64,000 nucleotides of DNA from Luteimonas mephitis DSM 12574 (GCF_000422305.1 NZ_AULN01000012.1:62001-126000), one strand, 5' to 3'. Positions 1-7,806 are shown, numbered from the stretch's first letter. A program made the numbers and translations. Notes: generated from the letters alone by a model not told the origin.

Positions 1-184
1 TTTTCGCGATGGTGAGCGTGCAGTCGTGCCGCATGTTGCCGACCGCGAGGCCCGTCCCCGCACACTTCACCACGGCGGCGTGCGCAGGCGCTTCGCAGCC
101 CGACGTTGCCAGCGCGAGCAACGCGGCGCCGATCCCGGCCAGCCACCGGCGTGTCGCTGCGGAACGTGCGATGGAGCGCGTCAT
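1..184 (-). CDS. Secreted or lipoprotein-like small protein, 3' end outside the window
   Basis: The gene starts at ATG 184 and runs off the left edge after about 61 codons, so its C-terminus is not visible. The N-terminus has arginines (RSAATRR) and a hydrophobic stretch ending LATSGC, a weak lipobox, so it is either a lipoprotein or an ordinary secreted protein. The start codon overlaps the stop of the upstream gene (ATGA at 181-184), which indicates translational coupling and places it last in the visible minus-strand operon. Its mature start (VKCAG...HDCTLTI) resembles the Cys pattern of the upstream 118-residue protein (VDCGA...VDCRIQ), so the two may be diverged tandem copies. I do not recognise a family. 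Confidence 0.6.
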   Translation of the reverse strand, partial: MTRSIARSAATRRWLAGIGAALLALATSGCEAPAHAAVVKCAGTGLAVGNMRHDCTLTIAK

Positions 185-537
185 TTCGAAGTGATCCCCA
201 GGCGCTCGACCTTGCCGGAGGTGGGCACGTCGCAAGCCGCCTGGTTGGAGAAGCCTGCGACCGGCATGTTCCGGATTCCTTCCGTCTCCCCGACGGCCAT
301 GTCGTGGCACGCCGAGCCGGTCATCCGGCCGCCGTTCTGGCAGGTGATCACCAGGTTCCAGCACGCTTCAAACGCTCCGGTGCCGCCGGTGCGCTGGATC
401 CTGCAGTCGACGCCATTGGGGCCGGGCGCGCCGCAGTCGACGCGGGCGGCATCGGGATTTGTGTTGATGGTGCACGCGGCGACCACCAGCGCGATGGAGA
501 CCGGGAGCAGCGCATGGAGGACGGCTTGCGGTTTCAT
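181..537 (-). CDS. Small Cys-rich lipoprotein, unknown function
   Basis: This is 118 residues from ATG 537. A hydrophobic N-terminal segment ends in a good lipobox (VVAAC, Cys at about residue 22), predicting an outer-membrane or periplasmic lipoprotein. The mature part has several cysteines (DCG, DCR, CW, TCQ, ACH, ACD), suggesting disulfide bonds outside the cytoplasm. It sits 49 nt after the preceding lipoprotein gene and overlaps the next by four bases, so it belongs to the operon that starts at 2582. An upstream in-frame extension to 678 is possible on paper but would bury the signal peptide, so I reject it. The family is not recognised. Confidence 0.65.
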   Translation of the reverse strand: MKPQAVLHALLPVSIALVVAACTINTNPDAARVDCGAPGPNGVDCRIQRTGGTGAFEACWNLVITCQNGGRMTGSACHDMAVGETEGIRNMPVAGFSNQAACDVPTSGKVERLGITSK

Positions 538-586
538 GGATGGATGCTCCGGGTCGCGTTCTTGCGGGTGCAGTGAAGAAGTGGAT

Positions 587-1366
587 TCAGTAGCCAAGGA
601 TGATGGCGGCGGAGTTCCGGGTCCTGGTGCCGGATTCGGGTTTGAAATCCAGCTGGAGTCCGGGCTGGAAATCGCCACGCGTGTCGCGGTCCTGGATCCT
701 CAGCGCGCGCGAGCCCTCATCGTTCTTCAGCACCGCGGTGACCTTGTAGCGTCCGATCGGGACGTCCTCGATCAGGCCGGCCTGCTTCCAGTAGTGGTCT
801 TCCAGCCGCAGGTGGAGGATTTTCCCTTGCGAGCCGTCGATCAGCGGGCCGATGGGCGTGAGGGTCAGCTCGATTTTTTCCAGGTCTTCGTGGAAGCCGA
901 GGTCGGTGTCCAGCTGGATGAGTCCGCCGTAGTAGCCGTACTCGTTCAAGGGCGTGCGCCCTTCCAGCTTCCACGTGAAGTTGCGCACGGCGCCCTCGTC
1001 GTCGAAGGAATCGCTCTTGTCCGGATGCAGTTCCAGGTTGTAGGTCTGCCCGTTGTAGTTCTTCTTGAAGGAGGCCTGTGCCATCCACGCGCCGGGTTGC
1101 GCCTTGATCCGGTAGGTGCCGTCTTCGCCGGTGGAGCCGTGGATGTAGGAGTTGTAGAACACGCTGTTGTCGAGCAGGATCTTCGCCCCGGCGATCGGCC
1201 GGCCCTGCGTGTCGACGACCTTGCCGGTGGCATAGCCTGCCTGTGCCTGTGCCTGTGCCTGTGCTTGCGCATCGCCGTGGCCCGTGCCCGCCTGTTGTTC
1301 GCAGCCGGACAGGGCCAGGGACGCCATGCACGCGAGGGCGAACATTGCCTTTTTCGGTGTGCCCAT
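587..1366 (-). CDS. Lipoprotein with carboxypeptidase-regulatory-like domain and AQ repeat
   Basis: This is 259 residues from ATG 1366; ATGs at 1390 and 1402 are in-frame alternatives, none with a clear Shine-Dalgarno site. The signal ends in a canonical lipobox (LALSGC, Cys about residue 22). Directly after it lies an Ala-Gln repeat encoded by CTGTGC hexamers. It is followed by a beta-sandwich of the carboxypeptidase regulatory-like type (GKVVDTQGRPIAGAKILL ... GEDGTYRI, about residues 45-90). The rest has no family I know. The predicted product is a surface or periplasmic lipoprotein. It lies about 40 nt downstream of the 2582 gene and is inferred to be in the same transcript. Confidence 0.7.
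   Translation of the reverse strand: MGTPKKAMFALACMASLALSGCEQQAGTGHGDAQAQAQAQAQAGYATGKVVDTQGRPIAGAKILLDNSVFYNSYIHGSTGEDGTYRIKAQPGAWMAQASFKKNYNGQTYNLELHPDKSDSFDDEGAVRNFTWKLEGRTPLNEYGYYGGLIQLDTDLGFHEDLEKIELTLTPIGPLIDGSQGKILHLRLEDHYWKQAGLIEDVPIGRYKVTAVLKNDEGSRALRIQDRDTRGDFQPGLQLDFKPESGTRTRNSAAIILGY
1235..1270 (-). repeat. CTGTGC hexanucleotide repeat coding for Ala-Gln
   Basis: Four perfect CTGTGC units (1241-1264 on the plus strand) flanked by degenerate ones encode an alternating Ala-Gln linker just behind the lipidated cysteine. Six-base units keep the frame, so slippage would change linker length, not switch the gene off. Confidence 0.8.
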
Positions 1367-1406
1367 GGACGGATGTTTCGAAGCCTGCATGGAGAAGGAC
1401 ATGCGG

Positions 1407-2582
1407 TCAGCGCCCGAACAGGCCGCGCAGCACGCCCTTCGCCGCATCCTTGGCGGTCGGCTTGGCGGCGTCCTGCGAAGCGCCGGGCGCGATGGCGCCA
1501 GCCGACGGCATCAGCATCGCGGTGGACTTGTTGCGCACGTGCACGCGCCAGCCCGGCTGGCTGATGGTGCGCTGGTTGCCGTAGGCGACCATCTGCACCA
1601 TCGGCGCGCCGCCGCTGCCGGCGAACACCTCGCGCGGCACCTGGCAGCTGCGCGCATCGGCGCCCAGCAGCGTGCGCTTGCCGGTCCACTGGGTGACGAG
1701 CTGTTCGGGGAGGAAGTCGATCAGCTCCGGCCCCGCGTAGCCGTCCTCGGAGCTGCTCCACATCACGATGGTGTTGCCGTCCATCGCGGTGGCATGGATG
1801 AAGTAGGCGCGGGCGCCGTCGACGCCGTTCCAGCGCAGCGCCATGCCCTGTTCGGCGCTGCCCGCGTTTTCGAGTTTCAGCTCGGGCAGGAAGTCGTGGT
1901 CGCGGCCGAGCTCGAACTGCATCGCGTCGGGCAGCCCGTCGCCGGAGACGCGGTGCGTGCCGACCAGCGATGCCTTCGCCGACACCGACTTGCGGCTCGA
2001 CTGGTTGGGCCACAGCGCGTGGGTGGGACCGGGATCGACGCCGTGCTGCGGCACGTTGCGCGGCGCCATGGTGCGGCCGCCCTGGATCGGCTTGCCGTTG
2101 CGGACCGTCAGCGTGTACTTGGCCGGCTGACCGGCGCGCACCTGTTCGCCGCAGCCCCAGTAGTAGTGGATCGTGTAGGGGCCGCCGTCGGCGAGGCCCT
2201 GGCCGCCGGCTGCCGAGCTCTCCGGCACCGCATGTGCCTGCTTGTGCTGCGGCGCCAGCAGGTCGATGCGATCACCCAGTCGCAGGCCATCGGGAATGGA
2301 TTGACTGGCCGGCGCGCCGGGACGGCGGCGGTTGTCCAGCGCCACGTCCAGGTATTTGCCGGGCATGCCCGGATGCCGGGCCTGGCCGTAGCTGGCGTTG
2401 CCGCCGGACATCGCCCCGGCCATGCGGCCGAGCGCGCCAATTCCCCCCATGCCGGGCATGGTGTGGGTGGCGACGTCGATGTAGAGGTCGGCCTGCACCG
2501 CCTGGGCGCTTGCGGGCACGGGCTGGGTTGCGGCGAGGGCGAGCGCCAGCGTCGAGGCGACGAGGGAAGAAGGACGATGCAT
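1407..2582 (-). CDS. Secreted protein of unknown function, first gene of the ECF-type promoter operon
   Basis: This is 391 residues from ATG 2582. It has a Sec signal with cleavage predicted near ASA-QA at about residue 27. The mature N-terminus holds a Gly/Met-rich patch (MPGMGGIGALGRMAGAMSGG). The C-terminal half contains beta-rich text (FIHATAMDGNTIVMWSSSE) and ends with an Ala/Lys-rich tail and a GLFGR terminus. I know no named domain. The start is preceded by a leader of about 60 nt containing a hairpin and a CTGTCAGT-N16-CGTG promoter, both shared with the adhesin gene at 4879. It is probably the first gene of an operon continuing to 1. Role in the envelope is inferred from the signal peptide and its neighbours only. 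Confidence 0.7.
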   Translation of the reverse strand: MHRPSSLVASTLALALAATQPVPASAQAVQADLYIDVATHTMPGMGGIGALGRMAGAMSGGNASYGQARHPGMPGKYLDVALDNRRRPGAPASQSIPDGLRLGDRIDLLAPQHKQAHAVPESSAAGGQGLADGGPYTIHYYWGCGEQVRAGQPAKYTLTVRNGKPIQGGRTMAPRNVPQHGVDPGPTHALWPNQSSRKSVSAKASLVGTHRVSGDGLPDAMQFELGRDHDFLPELKLENAGSAEQGMALRWNGVDGARAYFIHATAMDGNTIVMWSSSEDGYAGPELIDFLPEQLVTQWTGKRTLLGADARSCQVPREVFAGSGGAPMVQMVAYGNQRTISQPGWRVHVRNKSTAMLMPSAGAIAPGASQDAAKPTAKDAAKGVLRGLFGR

Positions 2583-2625
2583 GTTGAACCACCCGGATAG
2601 GGGGGTCGAACGGCGACCCGGCCGG

Positions 2626-2642
2626 GCCCGGTGGGTCCGGGC
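2626..2642 (-). promoter_or_regulatory. 5'-leader hairpin of the 2582 operon
   Basis: On the minus strand the sequence is GCCCGG-ACCCA-CCGGGC, a perfect 6-bp stem. It lies 8 nt after the CGTG box, that is, at the predicted 5' end of the transcript. The adhesin leader has the matching hairpin at 5011-5029 with compensatory changes in the stem. Confidence 0.6.
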
Positions 2643-2650
2643 ACCCCATC

Positions 2651-2678
2651 CACGAGATTTGGCGCCCGCAACTGACAG
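2651..2678 (-). promoter_or_regulatory. ECF-type promoter, CTGTCAGT-N16-CGTG (secreted operon)
   Basis: Minus strand: CTGTCAGT at 2678-2671, 16 nt, then CGTG at 2654-2651. The same two boxes with exactly the same spacing occur at 5037-5064 and 7779-7806, each upstream of a minus-strand gene of this cluster. The layout (upstream box, 16 nt, CGT-type downstream box) is that of ECF promoters. Assignment to the sigma factor at 10542-11111 is inferred. Confidence 0.65.
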
Positions 2679-2825
2679 GCGCCGGAGGACATTCGCACCC
2701 AGGCGCACTCGCTCCCGCCCCTGCGCAACGATTTCGCCGGCTCCGAAGCTCGCGGCCCAATGACACTCGCAGGCGGCATCCCGCCAACTCGCAAGTGCGG
2801 CGCTTCCCACCACGCGCGGAAGCGG

Positions 2826-2856
2826 AAACAAAAACGCCCCGGCCGAAGCCGGGGCG
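2826..2856 (-). terminator. Rho-independent terminator of the adhesin gene
   Basis: On the minus strand a GC-rich stem (CGCCCCGGC/GCCGGGGCG with a TTCG loop, 2835-2856) is followed by GTTTTTGTTT. It lies about 60 nt after the stop of the adhesin gene and separates it from the secreted operon, which has its own promoter. Confidence 0.85.
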
Positions 2857-2917
2857 CAGGGTCATCACGGGTTGTCGCCCGCTCGCCGTCCATGGCGGGC
2901 TGGCGCGGACCAACGCG

Positions 2918-4879
2918 TTACAGATCGATGCCGAAACCCACGCCGGCCGAACGATCGCTGCCGCTGAACGCGCCGCCCAGCGAGAACGACGCACGCCCGA
3001 TGCGCTTGCCGTAACCGATCGACAGGCCCTTCTCGCCGCCCTGGAAGCCGGCGCCGACCGCGATGCGGCCGCGCTCGCTCTGGGTGCCGGAGGCGTTGAT
3101 CGCCATGTTGAGCATCGCCGCGCTCATCGCGCCCATGCGGTCGATGCGACGGTCCTGGCGATCCATGCGGCGATCGACGTCATCGAAGCGGTCTTCGAGC
3201 GCGTCCAGGCGATCGTTCAGTCCGCCGGCATCGAAGCCGATCAGCTGCTGGATCGCGATGTCGGTGTACTCGTTGGCCTGGTTGAGCGTGGTGGTGTCGC
3301 CGGTGGCCATGTCGTCGCGGATCGCGTCCTCGCGGCCATCGGTATAGGCGTTGGCTTCGTTGAGGGTGTCGGCGTCGCCGGCGTTCGAGATCTCGGTGGA
3401 AATCCCGCGCACCTGGTCTTCGTTGAGGCCGTCCAGCCCGCTGCCGGCCGGGCCCTGCGGACCCTGCGGACCCGCGGGTCCCTGCGGACCCTGCGGACCC
3501 GCCGGACCCTGCGTGCCGCCGCCCGGCGGCAGCGCTTCGAGATCGGCAACGCGGCCATCGAGGCTCGACAGCGCGCCATCCACCGCGGCGAACGCATCGC
3601 CCACGTTGCCGTGGCTGCTGCCCTGGATCACGTACGTCGGCGCCGTCCACGCGCCATTGGTGAACGCCGCGCCGCCGCCGAAGTACGACGCCACGGTGCT
3701 GCCCATGTCGTACAGCTGCGACACGTTGACCGCGTCGGTGGCGGCGATGCCGGCGGCCACGTGGACCAGGCGGCGCTCGCTGTCGGTGTCGCCGAAGGAA
3801 ACCGTGTCGGCTTCGCTGGCCACCGACATGGCACCGATCGCCACCGAGTTGGTGGCATCCACCGTCACCAGCGCCTTGCCGCCGATCGCGACGCCACCGC
3901 TGGCGGTGAAGCCGGTCCCACCCTCGGCCAGCACCGAGGCGTCCCGGCCGATGGCGATGGCTTCATAACCGGTGGCCTTGGCATTCATGCCGATCGCAAG
4001 ACTCTGATGGCCGGCGGCCTTCGAGGCATAGCCGAAGGCGCTGCTGCGCAAGCCACTGGCGGTGTTCTCGTAGCCGAACGCAGTGCTCCGCTCGCCTTCG
4101 GCGGTGTTGTTGAAGCCGAAGGCGATGGCACCGGCGGCGGTCGCCTTGTTGCTCCCACCGAACGCGTTGGCCCCGTTGGCGGTGGCGCGGTTGCTCTGTC
4201 CGACGGCGTTCGCATTGTTGGCGGTGGCCTGGTTTCCGTAGCCGAATGCGCTGCTCTGCGTGCCCGTGACGGTGTTCCCGGACCCGAACGCGGATGAAGA
4301 TCCGCCGGAAGCCTCGTTGGAACCACCGAATGCATTGCTGTCACCGCCGCTTGCGGTGTTGCTGTGTCCGAATGCGGCGGCGTCCTGGCCGCTGGCGGTG
4401 TTCTGCCAGCCGAATGCGCTGGCGCTCTGGCCGGGACTCTTGTTGCTGATGCCGAAGGCGCTGCTGCTATTTCCTTGCGCGATGTTGAAGGTGCCGGTTG
4501 CGACGCTGTTCAGGGCCTCGGCCGCGTTCGAATGGCCGATTGCGGACGACTGCACGCCGCTGGCGATGTTGCCCTGGCCGACCGCGGTGCTGGTTTTGCC
4601 ACGTGCGATGTTGTGGTCGCCAACGGCGGTGCTGAATTCTCCGCTGGCGTTGTTGAATTCGCCATACGCGCTGGCATTGGCGGCGCAGGTGCTGTTGTCT
4701 TCACCGTGCTCGCTGCCTTGGTTGGTATCGACCGCGGGGGCTGGATCCCACTGCTGCGTGGTGGTGTTGAACACCATGCAGACGGGATCGGCGGCCTTGG
4801 CCGGCAGGGCGAGCACCAGGCCGAGCGCGAGTGCGAGCGGGGCGAGTCGGTTGGCGGCGGTGGTGATGGGGTGGTGCAT
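2918..4879 (-). CDS. Trimeric autotransporter adhesin (YadA-like) with collagen-like segment
   Basis: This is 653 residues from ATG 4879, chosen because GGAGAG lies 5-10 nt before it; an ATG at 4891 is also in frame. After a Sec signal ending near PAKA-AD there is a long YadA-type head of about 14-residue repeats (S-AFG-x-NTASG variants, about residues 50-340). A neck/stalk motif follows (AATDAVNVSQL), then a short collagen-like GPQGPQGPA tract (about residues 460-485), a coiled-coil stalk with DRRMDRQDRRID, and a C-terminal membrane anchor (ISMGYGKRIG-like, ending GFGIDL). Such proteins form trimers, insert the C-terminal barrel in the outer membrane and display the head for attachment. It is monocistronic, with its own ECF-type promoter and terminator. 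Confidence 0.92.
   Translation of the reverse strand: MHHPITTAANRLAPLALALGLVLALPAKAADPVCMVFNTTTQQWDPAPAVDTNQGSEHGEDNSTCAANASAYGEFNNASGEFSTAVGDHNIARGKTSTAVGQGNIASGVQSSAIGHSNAAEALNSVATGTFNIAQGNSSSAFGISNKSPGQSASAFGWQNTASGQDAAAFGHSNTASGGDSNAFGGSNEASGGSSSAFGSGNTVTGTQSSAFGYGNQATANNANAVGQSNRATANGANAFGGSNKATAAGAIAFGFNNTAEGERSTAFGYENTASGLRSSAFGYASKAAGHQSLAIGMNAKATGYEAIAIGRDASVLAEGGTGFTASGGVAIGGKALVTVDATNSVAIGAMSVASEADTVSFGDTDSERRLVHVAAGIAATDAVNVSQLYDMGSTVASYFGGGAAFTNGAWTAPTYVIQGSSHGNVGDAFAAVDGALSSLDGRVADLEALPPGGGTQGPAGPQGPQGPAGPQGPQGPAGSGLDGLNEDQVRGISTEISNAGDADTLNEANAYTDGREDAIRDDMATGDTTTLNQANEYTDIAIQQLIGFDAGGLNDRLDALEDRFDDVDRRMDRQDRRIDRMGAMSAAMLNMAINASGTQSERGRIAVGAGFQGGEKGLSIGYGKRIGRASFSLGGAFSGSDRSAGVGFGIDL
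3450..3515 (-). repeat. Collagen-like (Gly-Pro-Gln/Ala) coding repeat
   Basis: Near-identical CCTGCGGAC units (plus strand) encode GPAGPQGPQ triplets inside the adhesin stalk. The nucleotide repeats are nearly perfect, suggesting recent expansion. Confidence 0.8.
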
Positions 4880-5010
4880 GTGTCTCTCCATGTTGGATTG
4901 GCGTTCGACGCCTTGGGATCCGGCGACCGCAGCCCTGCCACCGCGGGCGACGGGCGCCCGACGGGGGAACGGGTAGCGGGAAGCGGCGGGCCGTCACGGT
5001 GGCCCGACCG

Positions 5011-5029
5011 GGTCCGGTGAATCCGGACC
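5011..5029 (-). promoter_or_regulatory. 5'-leader hairpin of the adhesin gene
   Basis: Minus strand: GGTCCGG-ATTCA-CCGGACC, a perfect 7-bp stem starting 7 nt after the CGTG box. It corresponds in place and in flanking sequence (CGGYCGGG follows in both) to the hairpin at 2626-2642, but the stem bases differ in a compensated way. Possible roles are mRNA stabilisation or a protein-binding site. Confidence 0.6.
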
Positions 5030-5036
5030 CTCCATA

Positions 5037-5064
5037 CACGACAGACGGAAGCGGGAACTGACAG
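5037..5064 (-). promoter_or_regulatory. ECF-type promoter, CTGTCAGT-N16-CGTG (adhesin)
   Basis: Minus strand: CTGTCAGT at 5064-5057 and CGTG at 5040-5037, spacer exactly 16 nt. The start codon of the adhesin at 4879 would leave a leader of about 150 nt. Confidence 0.65.
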
Positions 5065-5150
5065 CGCCGCGCGATGGGCGCTGCTGCCGCGAATGGCATG
5101 CGCGTGTGAATCGGCATGGCGCGGCCGGGGCGCCCCGGCCCTGGCAGCTG

Positions 5151-7769
5151 TCAGGGCAGTGCCAGGCAGTTCGCCTTGGTCGGGTTGGTGAAGCAGGCGG
5201 CAGCCGGGGGCAGATGCGCGAAATCCGCGGCCTCCGAGGCCAGCTCGGCTTCCGCCGTGGTATCGCCGGCACGCCGCGCCAGCAGCATCGACAGCATCCA
5301 CGGGCGCATCCAGTTGTTGTCCGGGCCGCGGTTGCCCGTCGCGCGCCGCAATGTCCCTGCAAGTGCCGCGGCCTCGTCCGTCATGCCGCGCGCGATCAGC
5401 ACTTCCGCCTGCGCCAGCGAGAAGTAGATCGAGTCGCCGGCCTTCGCTGAAGCCGGGCACCGGTCGAGCGCATGCTGTGCCCGTAACGCGTCGCCCTGGC
5501 GGAGGTGGATCGACGCGCGCAGGCCGCAGATGCTGCGGGTGACCGCGGTTCTCAGCTGGCTGTTCAGGGCCCGCAGCGACTGGCTGCGGTCGAGGTCCTC
5601 CAGCGCCCCGGCGTACTGGCCGAGCGACGCGCGCAGGATTCCGCGGTAACGCGCGCACTCCGCGGCATGGAGGTTCTTGCGTCCGATCGTGCGATCGATG
5701 TCGGCGCCCGCATCGTAGTGCCGCAAGGCTTGTTCGCGCTGGCCGCCGCGCAGGTGCAGGTGCGCGGCCAGCTGGCACTGGATCACGGCCGCGGCCTGGT
5801 GGGGCTGGTCGTAGACCGACTCGGCGATCCGTGCCGCCTGTTCCAGCATCTCGCCGGCGCGCTCGGCCTTGCCCGCCAGCAGGAACGTACCCGACGCATC
5901 GGCCAGCGCATAGGCGTATGCGCCGCTCATTTCACCGTCCAGCAAGCGGGTCAGGCGCAGCGACTCGTCCAGGACCGGCATCGTGCCGGCGCGATCGCGC
6001 CCCGCGTAGATCAGGGCCGATGCCAGGCCATCGAGGATGTCGCGGTGCAGGTGGGTGTCGCCGAACCCGGCGGCGATGGCATCGTCCAGCAACTCGCGCG
6101 ACATCGTTTCCGCGGCGGCCGGGTCGAGGTACGTGGTGGCCATCGCCAGGGCAAGCCTGGCATCGAGTCGGTTCCGTTGCGGAACACCGTCGGTTTCGCT
6201 GAGCGCCACAGCCTTGCGCGCGTGTTCCACCCCCAACTCCTGCCTGCCGGTGTTCCAGAACACCTCCGCCAGTTCCTGGTGCGCGCGCATCCGCTCGGCA
6301 ATGCTTCCGGGGCCGCGCCTTTCGAGCAGCTCCAGGGCAGTACGCAGGTCGTCTTCGGCCTGCCCGAACCGGCTCAGCTTCATGCGCGCGCCGCCGGTGA
6401 GGGTCAGGATATCGGCCGCCGCCAGCGCGTCGTTGGCAAGGGCCGGGGAGCGTGCGCGCCTGGAGCCTTCGTCGAGCAGGTCCAGCGCGCTGGGGACGTC
6501 GTTCGCCGAAGGCTGCGTGGACGCGAACACCTGCTGCAGGAAGTCGCGCACCAGGATCGCGCGCTGCGCCTGCACGCGCGCATTGTCCGCCTCGCGCCGC
6601 GCCGCGTCCGCCTGCCACAGCGTCGCGCCGATGCCTCCTGCAAGCGTTGCGACCAGCAGCACCGCCGCCGCCACGCCCAGCTTGTTGCGCCCCACGAACT
6701 TGCGCAGGCGATAGCCCAGCTTCGGCTTCTGCGCCAGAACCGGCTGGCCGCCGAGCCAGCGGCGCAGGTCGTCGGCCAGCGCTTCGGCCGATGAGTAGCG
6801 CCGTGCCGGTTCGGGGGCCAGCGCCTTCTGCAGCACGCGGTCGAGGTCGCTCTTCAGCGCGGCGTGGTGATGGTGATGGAGGTCGCCGATGTCGCGCACC
6901 AGCAGCGACGGACGGGTAGGCGTGGTGGCCTCGCCCGGCTCCGACTCGCGCGGGGCCTTGCCGCTGAGCAGCTTGTGCAGCAGCGCGCCGATGCCGTACA
7001 CGTCCATCGCCGTGCTCGATGCCGCTCCGAGCCGCTGTTCCGGCGCGGCATAGCCCGGCGTCAGCGCGCGCCAAAGCGTGTGGGTGCGCTCTTCGGTGGA
7101 GTCGGTGAACTGGCCGATGCCGAAGTCGAGCAGCCGCACGTGGCCGCCGGCTTCGACCAGCACGTTGGAGGGCTTCAGGTCGCGGTGGATCACCAGGCTG
7201 CGGTGGGCGTGGGCCACCGCGTCGCAGACCTGCAGGCAGAGGCCGACGACGGCGCGCGTGTCCAGTGCCTCGCGCTCGCACCAGTGGTCGATGCGCTCGC
7301 CTTCCACCAGCGGCATCGCCAGCCAGCAGGTGCCGTCGTCGGCGACGCCCGAGTCGACCAGCGCGGTGATGTTGGGGTGGTTGAGGCGCGCCAGGATCGC
7401 CGCTTCGCGCTTGAAGCGGTCGCGGCCGACCGCGCCCAGCGCGCCGAGGGTGAGGATCTTGATCGCCGCCTGCTGCCGCGCCATGCCCTGCTCGCGCCAG
7501 CCGCGATAGACCACTGCCATGCCGCCGCGGCCCAGTTCGGCGTCCAGGGTCCAGCCGCCGAACTGGTGGCCGATCAGGTTGCCGCCGAACGGATCAAGCG
7601 ATGCGCGCGGCTGCCGATGCGCGGCGATCAGCTGGTCGAGGTGCCGGCGCACCGGTTCGGCCAGTTCCTGCGCGGCGAGCCAGGCGTCGCGTTCGTTTTC
7701 GGGCAGGTCCAGCCAGTGGTCGAAGGCGGCGTCGGCCGCCTGCCAGTGGGAGAGGGTCTCAGGGTCCAT
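5151..7769 (-). CDS. Membrane Ser/Thr protein kinase with C-terminal helical-repeat sensor (kinase 1)
   Basis: This is 872 residues from ATG 7769; the paralogue begins with the same MD-ETL-HW motif, which fixes the start. The kinase domain has a Gly-loop GRGGMAVVYRG (80-90), VAIK-like AAIK (Lys104), HRDLKPSN (195-202), DFG (215-217) and a PGYAAPE activation-segment end (238-244), so it should be active. One transmembrane helix follows at about 365-384. The remaining roughly 490 residues are alpha-helical TPR-like repeats, which should face the periplasm and may sense a ligand or partner. It ends CFTNPTKANCLALP, like the paralogue. It lies 167 nt after the sigma-kinase 2 pair and has its own ECF-type promoter directly before the start. 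Likely task: phosphorylating the ECF43-like sigma factor. Confidence 0.9.
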   Translation of the reverse strand: MDPETLSHWQAADAAFDHWLDLPENERDAWLAAQELAEPVRRHLDQLIAAHRQPRASLDPFGGNLIGHQFGGWTLDAELGRGGMAVVYRGWREQGMARQQAAIKILTLGALGAVGRDRFKREAAILARLNHPNITALVDSGVADDGTCWLAMPLVEGERIDHWCEREALDTRAVVGLCLQVCDAVAHAHRSLVIHRDLKPSNVLVEAGGHVRLLDFGIGQFTDSTEERTHTLWRALTPGYAAPEQRLGAASSTAMDVYGIGALLHKLLSGKAPRESEPGEATTPTRPSLLVRDIGDLHHHHHAALKSDLDRVLQKALAPEPARRYSSAEALADDLRRWLGGQPVLAQKPKLGYRLRKFVGRNKLGVAAAVLLVATLAGGIGATLWQADAARREADNARVQAQRAILVRDFLQQVFASTQPSANDVPSALDLLDEGSRRARSPALANDALAAADILTLTGGARMKLSRFGQAEDDLRTALELLERRGPGSIAERMRAHQELAEVFWNTGRQELGVEHARKAVALSETDGVPQRNRLDARLALAMATTYLDPAAAETMSRELLDDAIAAGFGDTHLHRDILDGLASALIYAGRDRAGTMPVLDESLRLTRLLDGEMSGAYAYALADASGTFLLAGKAERAGEMLEQAARIAESVYDQPHQAAAVIQCQLAAHLHLRGGQREQALRHYDAGADIDRTIGRKNLHAAECARYRGILRASLGQYAGALEDLDRSQSLRALNSQLRTAVTRSICGLRASIHLRQGDALRAQHALDRCPASAKAGDSIYFSLAQAEVLIARGMTDEAAALAGTLRRATGNRGPDNNWMRPWMLSMLLARRAGDTTAEAELASEAADFAHLPPAAACFTNPTKANCLALP
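7286..7571 (-). repeat. Gene-conversion-like tract shared with 10069-10354
   Basis: Over 286 bp the kinase 1 and kinase 2 genes differ at only two positions (7511 and 7550) with no indels, whereas both flanks diverge strongly, also at third codon positions. The tract codes the N-lobe of the kinase domain (Gly-loop through to the hinge region). Confidence 0.75.
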
Positions 7770-7778
7770 TTCGCTTCC

Positions 7779-7806
7779 CACGATTTTCGGCGCCGGGGAC
7801 TGACAG
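7779..7806 (-). promoter_or_regulatory. ECF-type promoter, CTGTCAGT-N16-CGTG (kinase 1)
   Basis: Minus strand: CTGTCAGT at 7806-7799 and CGTG at 7782-7779. The CGTG box ends only 9 nt before the ATG at 7769, so a transcript starting the usual 5-8 nt downstream would be leaderless or almost so. If the local sigma factor reads it, this is a feedback loop raising kinase 1. Confidence 0.6.

Noticed and set aside
5148-5156. A CTGTCAG on the plus strand resembling the ECF promoter box
   Set aside because: It lies at the 3' end of kinase 1 in the opposite direction, lacks the CGTG box at 16 nt and has no gene behind it.
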